Below are positions 1 through 11,474 of a stretch of 64,000 bases of DNA, in pieces. The position numbers and the translations under genes were made by a program. Under the pieces are notes generated by a model. It saw only the letters and a list, made by a program, of their open reading frames with translations, was not told where the DNA came from and searched no databases. The DNA is from Halomonas aestuarii (GTDB lineage: Bacteria; Pseudomonadota; Gammaproteobacteria; Pseudomonadales; Halomonadaceae): contig NZ_CP018139.1 of NCBI RefSeq assembly GCF_001886615.1, positions 868,001 through 932,000 on the forward strand, written 5' to 3'. How positions within the stretch are numbered: the stretch's first letter is position 1; each line of letters starts with the position of its first letter.

Positions 1-33
1 ATGCGGCAGAGGCATCTCGGCAGGTCGAGATTA

Positions 34-1203
34 CTACTCAGTGCCGCCACCACCGGTGCCTGCCCCCATGGACGACGAGGCAATGGCCATGGAGTTACGC
101 TGCAGGTTGTTGGTACCGGCGGCCACGTTCACCCCGATGTTGCCGCTGGCACCGCGCAGGGCATTGCCGCCGAGAGACGCGTTGTTCTCATTGGCCACAT
201 AGACGGTATTGGTCGTGGTGACGGAACCGGACATGGTGCCCCCCATTCTCATCCTGCCAACTTCGCTGAATCCGAGGGTACCGCCCTCATCTCCTTCAAA
301 CCGTCCGTCATCGCCCGCGGTGCCTTGATCATCGAAGTCCGCATGGCCCCAATACTCCTTCCCTGAGCCAGAACCATGGTTGTTACCCTCTTGACCGCCA
401 ATCCAGATCTCGGGATAGACATCGTTGGTCTGATTCCATGTGCCATCGTAGGCACCACTTCCAGTACCTCGATATCCACCGCTCATCACACCGGAGACAC
501 TAACCCGGACCGTGTCGGTAAAGGTCTCGGTGTGACCCTGGTTGGTGGTGGTGTTGTTGTAGGCGGTCTGAACGCCACCGGCCGTGGCATCGGCGGACCC
601 GCTATTGGTGTTGGCGGAAGCCGCCAGCGAGTTCTGCTGCGCATTGGCGACGCCTGCCGCGACGTTGAGACCGATATTGCCGGTAGCATTCTGGAGCGAG
701 CTTCCGCCCACGCGCGCGTTATTGGGGCTGCCGGAGTTCTGGACCTCGTTCCAGGAGGACGACTGGGCCGAGAAGGCCGCCGCCTGACTGAACACCCGCG
801 CCGCATCAGAGGCGGAGAGCGCGGCATCATTGGCCTGGCTATTGTTGTCGCCGGCCGCCACGTTGATGCCGATATTCCCAGAGGCGCCAGCCCCGACGCC
901 TGCCCCCACGGTGGCATTGTTGTCGGAGACCTGATTGTCCACACTGTTGAAGTCATTCATCTGCTTGCTGTCGACCGTGGCACCGGAGTAGTGCCGCGCC
1001 GGATCCCTGGCATTCACTCTTACCCTGAAGGACTTGTCGGTATCGGAGGAGTGCATGAGATCGACAGCGATGTTGTTGGTGAAGTCCGAATTGATGGAGC
1101 TGTTGGTTTCGAACTCGTTGGGGTGGCCCTCAGCCAACGCATAGGGCGCGGCCATCAGCGCGGTAATTGCCAGTGCCAGCGGTGCTTTCTGGAAGGTTTT
1201 CAT
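34..1203 (-). CDS. Secreted repeat protein, FapC-like amyloid/adhesin candidate
   Basis: A 389-residue protein with a Sec signal peptide (residues 1-24, ending ALA) and a long, low-complexity Asn/Gly/Ser/Ala-rich mature chain. Three imperfect repeats of the type GNIG-x-NVAAG-xx-N-x-Q-x-N lie near residues 109, 175 and 354. The first two are close together; the third follows a roughly 160-residue Gly/Thr-rich segment. Spaced Asn/Gln/Gly repeats of this kind are typical of Pseudomonas functional amyloid subunits (FapB, FapC) and related proteins often misnamed heme-utilisation proteins. The start is chosen because AGGAGA lies 6 nt upstream of this ATG. It is the last visible gene of a four-gene minus-strand operon, and more genes may lie beyond the window edge. 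Extracellular fibre or biofilm role is inferred. A generic adhesin is the alternative. Confidence 0.7.
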   Translation of the reverse strand: MKTFQKAPLALAITALMAAPYALAEGHPNEFETNSSINSDFTNNIAVDLMHSSDTDKSFRVRVNARDPARHYSGATVDSKQMNDFNSVDNQVSDNNATVGAGVGAGASGNIGINVAAGDNNSQANDAALSASDAARVFSQAAAFSAQSSSWNEVQNSGSPNNARVGGSSLQNATGNIGLNVAAGVANAQQNSLAASANTNSGSADATAGGVQTAYNNTTTNQGHTETFTDTVRVSVSGVMSGGYRGTGSGAYDGTWNQTNDVYPEIWIGGQEGNNHGSGSGKEYWGHADFDDQGTAGDDGRFEGDEGGTLGFSEVGRMRMGGTMSGSVTTTNTVYVANENNASLGGNALRGASGNIGVNVAAGTNNLQRNSMAIASSSMGAGTGGGGTE

Positions 1204-1255
1204 GGTATTTCTCCTGAATGAACCGAATCGTTCTGATTGCTGCATTGCTGTGTCG

Positions 1256-1927
1256 CTACTGCCCCAGCGCCATGTTCATGCGGAAGCTGTTGCGCGTAGC
1301 GTTCCCCGTGCCGGCTGACTGGTTGACCTGGATGACACCCCGGGCCCCCTCGAAGGTCGTCTTGTCGATCTCGACCTTTCGGGAGGATTGACCCGAGCCG
1401 TCACCGGTTCCACTCAGCCTCTGCTTGTCGGCCATCACCTGCTGCAACGTAGAGTCGCTGAGGTTGCTGGCCGATATGCCCAGAGCCACGCCGAAGTCGT
1501 TGCTCTGCACATTCCCCTCGCCCGCTGCCTGATTGATCGACAGCCAGCCATCGGCCTGTCGATAGGCGCGGTCCTGAATCTGGACACTGTCCTGCGTGTT
1601 GCCTCGTTGCTCCTCGATCCTCGACCGCTGCAGGAGGGTGTTGGTCGCATTGGCCACCTTGCCGATGGCAATGGCGCCGCCGTTGTTCTGCAGGTTGCCG
1701 TCGCCGGCCGCCATGTTGGTGGAGCTGACCCCGCTGACGCTGCTCAGGGCGCTGCCGTTCAGGACGGTGCTGTTGCGCATCCCCGGAAACTCCTGAGCCG
1801 CCGCGGTCAGCTGCAGGCCACCCGCCAGCAGGCAGGCCGTTGCCATGGCCACAATTCCCTTTCTTTGGCGGTGCAGGATTTCACCAACCGATCCGCCGCC
1901 GATGTTGTCCGTGTGATGCGTCGCCAT
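1256..1927 (-). CDS. Secreted repeat protein, FapB-like minor subunit candidate
   Basis: A 223-residue protein with a basic, unusually long N-region (about 30 residues) before a hydrophobic signal segment ending AAA. The mature part has three imperfect repeats related to those of the next gene: SSTNMAAGDGN-LQ-N near residue 70, LSINQAAGEGN-VQ-N near 130, and IQVNQSAGTGN-ATRN near the C-terminus. Its ATG lies 2 nt after the upstream gene's stop, so translation is probably coupled. Two secreted proteins of different length with three related repeats each parallel the FapB (nucleator) and FapC (main fibre) pair. That role is inferred from repeat architecture only. Confidence 0.65.
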   Translation of the reverse strand: MATHHTDNIGGGSVGEILHRQRKGIVAMATACLLAGGLQLTAAAQEFPGMRNSTVLNGSALSSVSGVSSTNMAAGDGNLQNNGGAIAIGKVANATNTLLQRSRIEEQRGNTQDSVQIQDRAYRQADGWLSINQAAGEGNVQSNDFGVALGISASNLSDSTLQQVMADKQRLSGTGDGSGQSSRKVEIDKTTFEGARGVIQVNQSAGTGNATRNSFRMNMALGQ

Positions 1928-1929
1928 GA

Positions 1930-2448
1930 TCAATTCCGTCCTGTCAGTGGTGAGAGTGCCTTGCCGACGGTTCCCGAGAGACCGGAGGTGATCGAGCCGA
2001 TGCTGCCTGTCGCCGAGCCCCCTCCGAGACTTGCCGGCGCCCGATGGCTACCGCCTGCGCTCGCGGTGGTGCCTCGGGAGAGCTGGCTGTCCGTTCCCAG
2101 CGCTCGATGCAGCGGCCCCATCGCGCCTCCGACGCTCCCCCGGATACCGGCCGCGCGCTCATCCGAGAGTGAGATGGCCTGGATGCCGGTCAGGCGCTGC
2201 TGCAGGGCCATGGCGTTGTCACGAGCATTGACCCTTGCCTCGATGGGGCCGTCGTGGCGATCACTTCTCCCGACAGGCACTGGTTCGACGCGGCGCAGCA
2301 CGACGACGTCACCTGGACGCACACCGGGGTTCAGCCGATGGCTAGCCCCTGTATCCGCTGCACCGACACTGGCCGAGGAGCCGATCAGGAGGCTCGTCAA
2401 GAGCGTGAATCGAGCGAGCCTGGTGACCTGAAGTCGCTGAATCGTCAT
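1930..2448 (-). CDS. Small secreted protein of the amyloid-like operon
   Basis: A 172-residue protein with a signal peptide (about residues 1-30) and a Gly/Ser-rich C-terminal half. I do not recognise a family. It carries a motif ending IRG (LSDERAAGIRG) near residue 107 that resembles LDDSSLASIRG in the first gene of the operon. Its start lies 2 nt after the stop of the upstream gene and its stop is 2 nt before the next start, so the operon is tightly packed. A role in assembly or export of the repeat proteins is inferred from position alone. Confidence 0.6.
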   Translation of the reverse strand: MTIQRLQVTRLARFTLLTSLLIGSSASVGAADTGASHRLNPGVRPGDVVVLRRVEPVPVGRSDRHDGPIEARVNARDNAMALQQRLTGIQAISLSDERAAGIRGSVGGAMGPLHRALGTDSQLSRGTTASAGGSHRAPASLGGGSATGSIGSITSGLSGTVGKALSPLTGRN

Positions 2449-2450
2449 GG

Positions 2451-2894
2451 TTACTGCCCCCGCCCGGTTGTCACCGTGGTGCTCTGCTGATTGCCGAGCC
2501 CGGTGGAAATGGACCTGCCGGCCCCCTTGCCATCACTGCCGGTTCCCTGGCCGTGACGTTCATCCCAGAGGATGACGAAGTCTGCGCCACCCTCATCCAG
2601 CACCCGAGCATCGACGTAACGGCCGCGGATCGACGCGAGGGAGCTGTCATCCAGACGCTCGGCCAGATGCATGCCGGTGACGCCAAATATCCCTGCTGCT
2701 GACCCGGCGTCTTCCGTTGCGGTGGCGCTCGCCTGGGCGAACTGCGTGACTGCCAGGCCTGCTGCCAGCAGGCCCATCATCGCCAGCTGCTTCAGTGAAG
2801 CTTCGCCAGGGAGACGGTGACTGCCTGCACGACCCGTCGCAGCCCCGGCGTGGTGGCCTGCCTGATGGCGCGGTGCGATGGCGGTGGGTTGCAT
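2451..2894 (-). CDS. Small secreted protein, first gene of sigma-54 operon
   Basis: A 147-residue protein. The ATG at 2894 has GGAG 8 nt upstream. A polar N-terminal stretch of about 33 residues precedes a hydrophobic signal-like segment (LAMMGLLAAGLAV) ending AQASA. The mature part contains LDDSSLASIRG followed by a short beta-prone segment (YVDARVL, ADFVILWDE) and a Gly/Ser/Thr-rich tail. The sigma-54 promoter match lies about 50 bp upstream. The family is not recognised. It may help export or seeding of the repeat proteins encoded downstream. Confidence 0.6.
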   Translation of the reverse strand: MQPTAIAPRHQAGHHAGAATGRAGSHRLPGEASLKQLAMMGLLAAGLAVTQFAQASATATEDAGSAAGIFGVTGMHLAERLDDSSLASIRGRYVDARVLDEGGADFVILWDERHGQGTGSDGKGAGRSISTGLGNQQSTTVTTGRGQ

Positions 2895-2940
2895 GGCGGC
2901 GTCTCCGTAACATCTCGTGACTCTTCGTTACTAAAACTAG

Positions 2941-2956
2941 AGCAATCGCCGTGCTA
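2941..2956 (-). promoter_or_regulatory. Sigma-54 (RpoN) promoter of the amyloid-like operon
   Basis: On the minus strand the sequence reads TAGCACGGCGATTGCT. This matches the sigma-54 consensus TGGCACG-N4-TTGCW at all but one position, with the invariant GC and GC elements 11 nt apart. It predicts transcription from about 2930, roughly 36 nt before the ATG at 2894. The next gene upstream encodes a sigma-54 activator with an intact GAFTGA loop. Confidence 0.85.
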
Positions 2957-3109
2957 ACTTTATAACTTATTGTTTTTATTGTATTTAGAATTTCGCCTCC
3001 GTAACTTACTGTTAACTTGGTGTAACAGGACGAGATGCAAGGTAGGCGATTGGTGATTGGGATCCCGGTAGATGCCAACGAATCAGTCGGTTAACCGCAT
3101 GAGAGGTGA

Positions 3110-3157
3110 GTGTCACAGTGCTGAACCCTGTGGCGGCCTGTTCGCCGGGTGTCACAG
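3110..3157. promoter_or_regulatory. Paired GTGTCACAG repeats, possible activator sites
   Basis: The nonamer GTGTCACAG occurs at 3110-3118 and again at 3149-3157, start to start 39 bp. The pair lies 150-200 bp upstream of the sigma-54 promoter, a usual distance for enhancer sites. Assignment as the binding site of the adjacent regulator is a guess from position and repetition. Confidence 0.3.
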
Positions 3158-3161
3158 AAAA

Positions 3162-3188
3162 ATGCCTGCCTGGGAGCCAGGCAGGCAT
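3162..3188 (-). terminator. Rho-independent terminator of the sigma-54 activator gene
   Basis: A perfect 12-bp stem (ATGCCTGCCTGG / CCAGGCAGGCAT) with a 3-nt loop, followed on the minus strand by a run of T (TTTTTCTG). It sits 54 bp after the activator stop codon, so the activator and the repeat-protein operon are separate transcripts. Confidence 0.85.
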
Positions 3189-3242
3189 GATGAGAAAAGT
3201 GCAAAGGGAAGGAGACCAGAGAGTCTCGAGGAGAGAGGCAGT

Positions 3243-4628
<1,386 letters not shown>

Positions 4629-4743
4629 TGCATCTCACCCCACTCCTTGTCAGCAGTGAACTGCCCTGCCTGCCAAGCCCGTGGACGATTCAGCTTCCGT
4701 CCGTGTCAGCATCTCCCTGCGGCTGCCCTTGCCGGACAGCCGT

Positions 4744-4811
4744 GAATGCATGAGCATTCGCTTAACGCTAATGAAACATTCTGAAACCGATTGGTTACAT
4801 TCAACGTTGAA
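4744..4811. promoter_or_regulatory. Two short palindromes between activator and GNAT genes
   Basis: GAATGC-ATGA-GCATTC at 4744-4759 and the perfect palindrome TTCAACGTTGAA at 4800-4811 lie in an AT-richer stretch upstream of the activator gene. They could be operators for it. I see no further evidence. Confidence 0.3.
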
Positions 4812-4827
4812 GTATAGCAGACCCCGG

Positions 4828-5964
4828 TCACTCTCTCCTGTAGGGCAGCGCCGCCTCGGCCGCACGGCAGTAGGCCTCGACGTGGGTCGCCTCCTCGGCG
4901 CAGAAGCGCGCGACGGCATCGCGCAGCCGGGCGTCGGCGATGTGGTGCAGCGAGGTGAGCCGCTGCGGGGCGAAGCCCCGGGAGAGCTTGTGCTCGCCCT
5001 GGGTGCCCGGGTCGAAGCGGGTCAGCCCCCGCGCCAGGCAGTGCTCGATGCCCTGGTAGTAGCAGGCCTCGAAGTGCAGGCAGTCGGCGGTCACCTCGCT
5101 GCCCCAGTAGCGCCCGTAGAGGGTACGCGCGCCCTGCAGGCAGAGCGCGGCGGCCACCGGCCGGCCGTCGAGGCGTGCCTGGATCAGCAGCAGCGACTCG
5201 GGCAGGGTGCGGCGCAGGCGCTCGAAGAAGTCGAGGTCGAGGTAGCCATGACGGCCGCGCTCCAGGTAGGTGATCTCGTAGCAGCGGAAGAAGTGGGCCA
5301 TGGCCGCCTCGTCGATGGCCTCCCCCTCCAGGCGGTGCAGGGTCAGCCCCTGGTCGGCCACCAGGCGCCGCTCGCGCCGGATAGCCTTGCGCCGCTTCGC
5401 GGTCAGGGCGGCGAGAAACCCCTCGAAGTCGCCATAGCCGCGATCGCGCCACTGGAACTGCACCCCGCGGCGCGCCAGCAGGGCCGGGCGGGCCTCGCGC
5501 CAGGCCGCCACCTCGTCCGCCCGGGCGAACAGCAGGTGCCAGCTCGACAGGTCGCGCTCCTCCCACGCGCTGGCCAGCAGGCGACGGGCGACCAGCGGAT
5601 CGAGGTGCGGCGCCAGGGCCAGGCGCGGCCCCGGGGCGGGGGTAAAGGGAATCGCCGAGAGCCCCTTGGGATAATAGTCGCCACCGGCACGCTCCCAGGC
5701 GTCGGCCCAGCCCCAGTCGAAGACGTACTCCCCGTAGGAGTGGTGCTTGTGGTAGTGGGGCAGGATCCCGACCAGCGCCTCGCCCTCCCAGAGGGTCAGG
5801 TGGCGCGGCACCCAGCCGGTGGCGGGGCTCGCGGCCCCGCTGGCCTCCAGGGCATGCAGGAACTCGTGGCGCAGGAAGGGGTGGTCGTCGTCGACGAGGG
5901 CGTTCCATTGCGCCGCCGGCACCGCCTCGATGGCGGACACTTCACTCAGGACCAGTTCCGACAT
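4828..5964 (-). CDS. GNAT-like protein of the COG3146 / peptidoglycan-recognition type
   Basis: A 378-residue cytosolic protein of the family annotated as GNAT N-acetyltransferase or FemAB-like (COG3146). Characteristic segments are HPFLRHEFLHALE near the N-terminus, YGEYVFDWGWADAW in the first third, and a C-terminal block with AAALCLQG, TLYGRYWG, CLHFEACYYQGIEHC and FDPGTQGEHKLSRGF. The ATG at 5964 is chosen over an upstream in-frame start because GGGGAGG precedes it. Substrate is unknown for the family. The gene stands alone between the sigma-54 activator and a divergent aldehyde dehydrogenase gene. Confidence 0.75.
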   Translation of the reverse strand: MSELVLSEVSAIEAVPAAQWNALVDDDHPFLRHEFLHALEASGAASPATGWVPRHLTLWEGEALVGILPHYHKHHSYGEYVFDWGWADAWERAGGDYYPKGLSAIPFTPAPGPRLALAPHLDPLVARRLLASAWEERDLSSWHLLFARADEVAAWREARPALLARRGVQFQWRDRGYGDFEGFLAALTAKRRKAIRRERRLVADQGLTLHRLEGEAIDEAAMAHFFRCYEITYLERGRHGYLDLDFFERLRRTLPESLLLIQARLDGRPVAAALCLQGARTLYGRYWGSEVTADCLHFEACYYQGIEHCLARGLTRFDPGTQGEHKLSRGFAPQRLTSLHHIADARLRDAVARFCAEEATHVEAYCRAAEAALPYRRE

Positions 5965-6072
5965 GGGGCCTCCCCGGGAAAGACGGGCCGGCGGCTGACA
6001 AGCCACCGGCATAGCGCATACATTGTGCGCAGACCCTTACCAGCGATTCCACCACCCACCCGGGAGACGCGC

Positions 6073-7467
6073 ATGGCCGACGCCCGCAGCCTGCAGGCCC
6101 ACCTGGATCACCAGCGCCACGCCTTCGCCGCCGAGCCCTACCCCTCGGCGGCGACCCGTCGTGATCGCCTCGACCGGCTGGCGACCATGACCCGCCAGCA
6201 TCGAGACGAGATCGTCCAGGCGATCCGCCAGGATGCCGGCCATCGGGCCGAGGCGGAGACCCGCCTGGCAGAGATCGCCACCCTGCTCCAGGCCGTGCGC
6301 CATGCCCGCCGCCGCCTCAAGCGCTGGATGAAGCCCCGCCGAGCGGCCATGCCCTGGCGACTGGCCCCCGCCCGGGCACGCGTCCATCGCCAGCCGCTGG
6401 GCGTGGTGGGCATCATCGCACCGGCCAACTATCCTTGGCAGCTGGCCCTGATGCCGGCGGTGGACGCCCTGGCCGCCGGCAACCGGGTGATGATCAAGCC
6501 GAGCGAGCAGGCCCCCACCACCAGCGCCCTGTTGGCAGGACTGGTGGAACGCTACTTCGACCCCGCGGAACTCTGCGTGATCGAGGGCGACGCCGAGGTC
6601 GGCCGTACCTTCGCCGCCCTGCCCTTCGACCACCTGCTCTACACCGGGCCGGCGCGCCATGGCCGGACGGTGGCCACCGCCGCCGCCCAGCACCTGACCC
6701 CGATCACCCTGGGGCTGGGCGGCAAGACCCCGGCCATCGTCGCCGATGACGCCGACCTGGCCCATGCCGCCCGGCGCATCGCCTTCGGCAAGTGGTTCAA
6801 TGCCGGCCAGACCTGCATCGCGCCGGACCACGTGTTGATCGATGCCGCCCGACTGCCCGACTTCGTCGAGGCCCTGCGCGAGGCGGTCGCGGCGTTCTAT
6901 CCGAAGGGCACGGCCGGCGACGACTATTCGGCCGTGCCCGGCGAGGCCTCGCGCACCCGCCTCGAGGGCATGCTGGCACAGGCGCGTGACCACGGCTGCC
7001 GGGTGATCGAGCTCGGCGAGCGGGTGGAGTTCACCCACGGCGTGAAGCTGCCGCCGACCCTGGTGATCGATCCCACCCGGCGCCTTGCGATCATGCAGGA
7101 GGAGGTCTTCGGTCCCTGGCTGCCGGTCATCGGCATGCGCGACTTCGACGCCGCCCTGGAGCGGGTCACCGAGGGCCCGCGTCCGCTGGCGCTCTACGCC
7201 TTTACCGACGACCCGGCCCGTCGCCGACGCCTGGTGGAGCAGACACGCTCCGGCGGCATGGTCTTCAACGACACCCTCTGGCACAGCGCCGTGCCCGGCC
7301 TGCCCTTCGGCGGCGTGGGCGAGAGCGGCATGGGCAGCTACCACGGCGAGGCCGGCTTCCTGCGCTTCAGCCACCAGCGCAGCGTCTTCGTCCAGTCCCG
7401 GCGCAGCGCCGTCGGGCTGCTGAACCCGCCCTACCGGAAGTGGCTGCTCAAGCTGCTCGGACTTTAA
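6073..7467 (+). CDS. Aldehyde dehydrogenase, coniferyl-aldehyde-dehydrogenase type
   Basis: A 464-residue NAD(P)-dependent aldehyde dehydrogenase with highest resemblance to coniferyl aldehyde dehydrogenases (RQPLGVVGIIAPANYPWQL, LPFGGVGESGMG, and a C-terminal NPPYRK). The catalytic Cys is residue 248 in FNAGQTC. The usual general-base Glu of the ELGGK motif is replaced by Gly at residue 214 (GLGGK; codon GGG at 6712-6714, one base from GAG). The open frame continues far upstream, but the protein similarity begins at this ATG, and the longer frame would run antisense through the GNAT gene. The physiological aldehyde is not known. The missing Glu may slow acyl-enzyme hydrolysis. Confidence 0.8.
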   Translation: MADARSLQAHLDHQRHAFAAEPYPSAATRRDRLDRLATMTRQHRDEIVQAIRQDAGHRAEAETRLAEIATLLQAVRHARRRLKRWMKPRRAAMPWRLAPARARVHRQPLGVVGIIAPANYPWQLALMPAVDALAAGNRVMIKPSEQAPTTSALLAGLVERYFDPAELCVIEGDAEVGRTFAALPFDHLLYTGPARHGRTVATAAAQHLTPITLGLGGKTPAIVADDADLAHAARRIAFGKWFNAGQTCIAPDHVLIDAARLPDFVEALREAVAAFYPKGTAGDDYSAVPGEASRTRLEGMLAQARDHGCRVIELGERVEFTHGVKLPPTLVIDPTRRLAIMQEEVFGPWLPVIGMRDFDAALERVTEGPRPLALYAFTDDPARRRRLVEQTRSGGMVFNDTLWHSAVPGLPFGGVGESGMGSYHGEAGFLRFSHQRSVFVQSRRSAVGLLNPPYRKWLLKLLGL

Positions 7468-7482
7468 GGTAATAAAACTACA
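7468..7482. promoter_or_regulatory. HexR-like operator upstream of edd
   Basis: GGTAATAAAACTACA matches the gammaproteobacterial HexR consensus TGTARTWWWAYTACA at 14 of 15 positions. It lies about 90 bp before edd. A hexR gene is present in the same cluster. Confidence 0.6.
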
Positions 7483-7529
7483 AATCGAGTCGAAATACGG
7501 CTAGCATGGGCGGAATTCCGCAAACGATA

Positions 7530-7545
7530 TTGGTAAACTTACCAA
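7530..7545. promoter_or_regulatory. Palindrome TTGGTAA-AC-TTACCAA upstream of edd
   Basis: Perfect 7-bp arms around a 2-bp centre, 23 bp before the edd start. The core GTAAACTTAC recurs in inverted orientation in the zwf-hexR intergenic region at 15669-15678, suggesting a shared operator for the two sugar operons. The regulator is unknown; HexR or a second sugar regulator is possible. Confidence 0.5.
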
Positions 7546-7568
7546 ACTGAACAGAGCCGAGGTGCTTC

Positions 7569-9455
<1,887 letters not shown>

Positions 9456-9544
9456 ATGACTTGCCCTGCCTTGATGAGTGGACCCGGTCGAGAGCCGGGG
9501 CACCACACCCTGCTGGCGCAGCCGCTTGAAGAGGCGAACTCACC

Positions 9545-10513
9545 ATGACCCGACCCGCGCTTATCGGCGATATCGGTGGTACCAACGCGCGCTTCGCGCT
9601 GGTGGCGCCGGACACCTTCACGCCTCATGACATCCAGAGCCTGCCCTGTGCGGACTATCCCGGCCTGGTGGAGGCGGCACGCGACTACCTGGCACGGGTC
9701 GGCCTGACCGGAGACGACGCCCCGCGGGAGGCCTGCCTGGCCTTCGCCTGCCCGATCCGCGGCGACCGGGTGACCATGACCAACAATCACTGGGCGTTCT
9801 CCCGCCAGGCGGTCCAGGACGCGCTGGGGCTCAGCCTCTTCAAGGCGATCAACGACTTCACCGCCCAGGCGCTGGGTGTCCCTCACGTGGCGACCGACGA
9901 CCTGGTGGAGGTACAGCGCGGCGAGGCGATCCCCCATGCGGCCAGGCTGGTGATCGGTCCCGGCACCGGGCTCGGCGTGGCCGGGCTGTTCCCCGGCCGC
10001 CAGGCCTGGATCCCGCTGCCCACCGAGGGCGGCCACGTGACCTTCGCGCCCACCGACGAGCGCGAGCAGAACCTGCTGCGGCACTTCCGCAACCGCTACG
10101 GTCGCGTCTCGGTGGAGCGCATCCTGTGCGGCCAGGGCCTGCTCGACCTCTATCTGGCCCACTGCTCCCTCAAGGGCGCCCCGCCCCGGCTGGCGAGCCC
10201 GGCCGAGGTCACCGAGGCGGCCGCGGGCGGCGACCCGGTGGCCCGTGATACCCTGCTGCGGTTCCTGAAGATCCTCGGCGACGTCTGCGGCGATGCCGCC
10301 CTGACCATGGGGGCCCGCGGCGGCGTCGCCCTGTGCGGCGGCATCCTGCCCCGCCTGCTCCAGTGGCTTCCCGAGAGCCGCTTCCTCGAGGCCTTCACCG
10401 CCAAGGGGCGCATGGGCGCCTACACCGGGGCCATCCCGGTCCAGGTCGTCACCGCGCCCTGGACGGGCCTGCTGGGCGCCGCCGAGGCCCTGCACAATCC
10501 AGAGGTCGAATGA
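9545..10513 (+). CDS. glk: Glucokinase
   Basis: A 322-residue ATP-dependent glucokinase of the bacterial Glk family. The phosphate-binding start LIGDIGGTNARFAL, the catalytic segment INDFTAQALG and the ATP-site motif GPGTGLGVAGLF are present. It supplies glucose 6-phosphate to the Zwf-Pgl-Edd-Eda route encoded around it. It follows edd by 89 bp without a recognisable terminator and precedes a mutarotase gene by 16 bp. Confidence 0.95.
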   Translation: MTRPALIGDIGGTNARFALVAPDTFTPHDIQSLPCADYPGLVEAARDYLARVGLTGDDAPREACLAFACPIRGDRVTMTNNHWAFSRQAVQDALGLSLFKAINDFTAQALGVPHVATDDLVEVQRGEAIPHAARLVIGPGTGLGVAGLFPGRQAWIPLPTEGGHVTFAPTDEREQNLLRHFRNRYGRVSVERILCGQGLLDLYLAHCSLKGAPPRLASPAEVTEAAAGGDPVARDTLLRFLKILGDVCGDAALTMGARGGVALCGGILPRLLQWLPESRFLEAFTAKGRMGAYTGAIPVQVVTAPWTGLLGAAEALHNPEVE

Positions 10514-10529
10514 CCACCGAGGAGATCGC

Positions 10530-11474
10530 ATGATTCCCGAATCGCTCGCCGCGCTGGTCGAGGAGACCCGCGGTCAACGCCGCGTCCACTGGGCCGGCCG
10601 TGAGGTCTGGCTGGCCAACGAGGCCTGGGGGCAGCTCGCCGTGTCGCTGCAGGGCGCGCAAGTCCTTCACTATCAATCCGCGCCCGAGGCCGCGCGAGCC
10701 GCAGGCGCTCCGGCGCCGGCAGACAGTGCCGCCAAGGAGGCCCTGGTGCCTGGCGGCTGGCTGTGGGTCACTCCCACGCCCCAGGACCTGCCCGGCGCGA
10801 TCCGCGGCGGCATCCCGCTCTGCTGGCCCTGGTTCGCCGACGAGAACACCGCCGACGAGTCGCCGGACCGCTCCGGGCCGATGCACGGCCCGGCGCGCAA
10901 GGCCGACTGGCGGCTGGATGCCGTGGACGAGCATGAGGAGGGGGTGGAGCTGCACCTCTCGCCCGAGGAGCGCCTGCACGGCCAGCTGATCCCCCGCGCG
11001 GTGATCCAGGCCAACGCCCGGCGCCTGCACGTGGAGCTGATCACCGAGCACGTCGGCGAGACGCCGGTGAAGATCACCGGGGCCCTGCACAGCTACCTGG
11101 CGGTCGACGATGCCTTCGCCTGCCGGGTGGAGGGCCTGGCCGGCGCCACCTACCTGGACAAGCTGGCCGACTTCGCCGAGCGCGACCAGCAGGGCGAGCT
11201 CGGCGTGCGCGGCCCGCTGGATCGCATCTACCGCAGCAATGCCGAGCTGCGCCTCGACGACGGCACCCGCCGGCTTCGCATCGCCCGCCAGGGCAGCGAC
11301 TCGGCGGTGGTCTGGCATCCCGGCGACGCCCCGCCCGGCGACACCTCCGTGGAGGCCGCCCGACACTTCCTGTGCGTCGAGGCGGCCAATACCCGCCTCG
11401 ACCCGGTCTGGCTGGTCCCCGGCGCCCAGCACCTGCTGGGCACCACCCTGAGCAGCGAGGACACGACACCATGA
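10530..11474 (+). CDS. D-hexose-6-phosphate mutarotase (YeaD family)
   Basis: A 314-residue galactose-mutarotase-fold enzyme. The catalytic His is in GPMHGPARKADW and the catalytic Glu in CVEAANT near the C-terminus. WPWFADEN is typical of the hexose-6-phosphate epimerases. It would interconvert alpha and beta glucose 6-phosphate, matching its place between glucokinase and the glucose-6-phosphate dehydrogenase pathway. Its end overlaps the next start by 4 bp. Confidence 0.9.
   Translation: MIPESLAALVEETRGQRRVHWAGREVWLANEAWGQLAVSLQGAQVLHYQSAPEAARAAGAPAPADSAAKEALVPGGWLWVTPTPQDLPGAIRGGIPLCWPWFADENTADESPDRSGPMHGPARKADWRLDAVDEHEEGVELHLSPEERLHGQLIPRAVIQANARRLHVELITEHVGETPVKITGALHSYLAVDDAFACRVEGLAGATYLDKLADFAERDQQGELGVRGPLDRIYRSNAELRLDDGTRRLRIARQGSDSAVVWHPGDAPPGDTSVEAARHFLCVEAANTRLDPVWLVPGAQHLLGTTLSSEDTTP

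Noticed and set aside
4681..6072. Long in-frame N-terminal extension of the aldehyde dehydrogenase
   Set aside because: Similarity to aldehyde dehydrogenases begins at 6073; the upstream part runs antisense through the GNAT-like gene.
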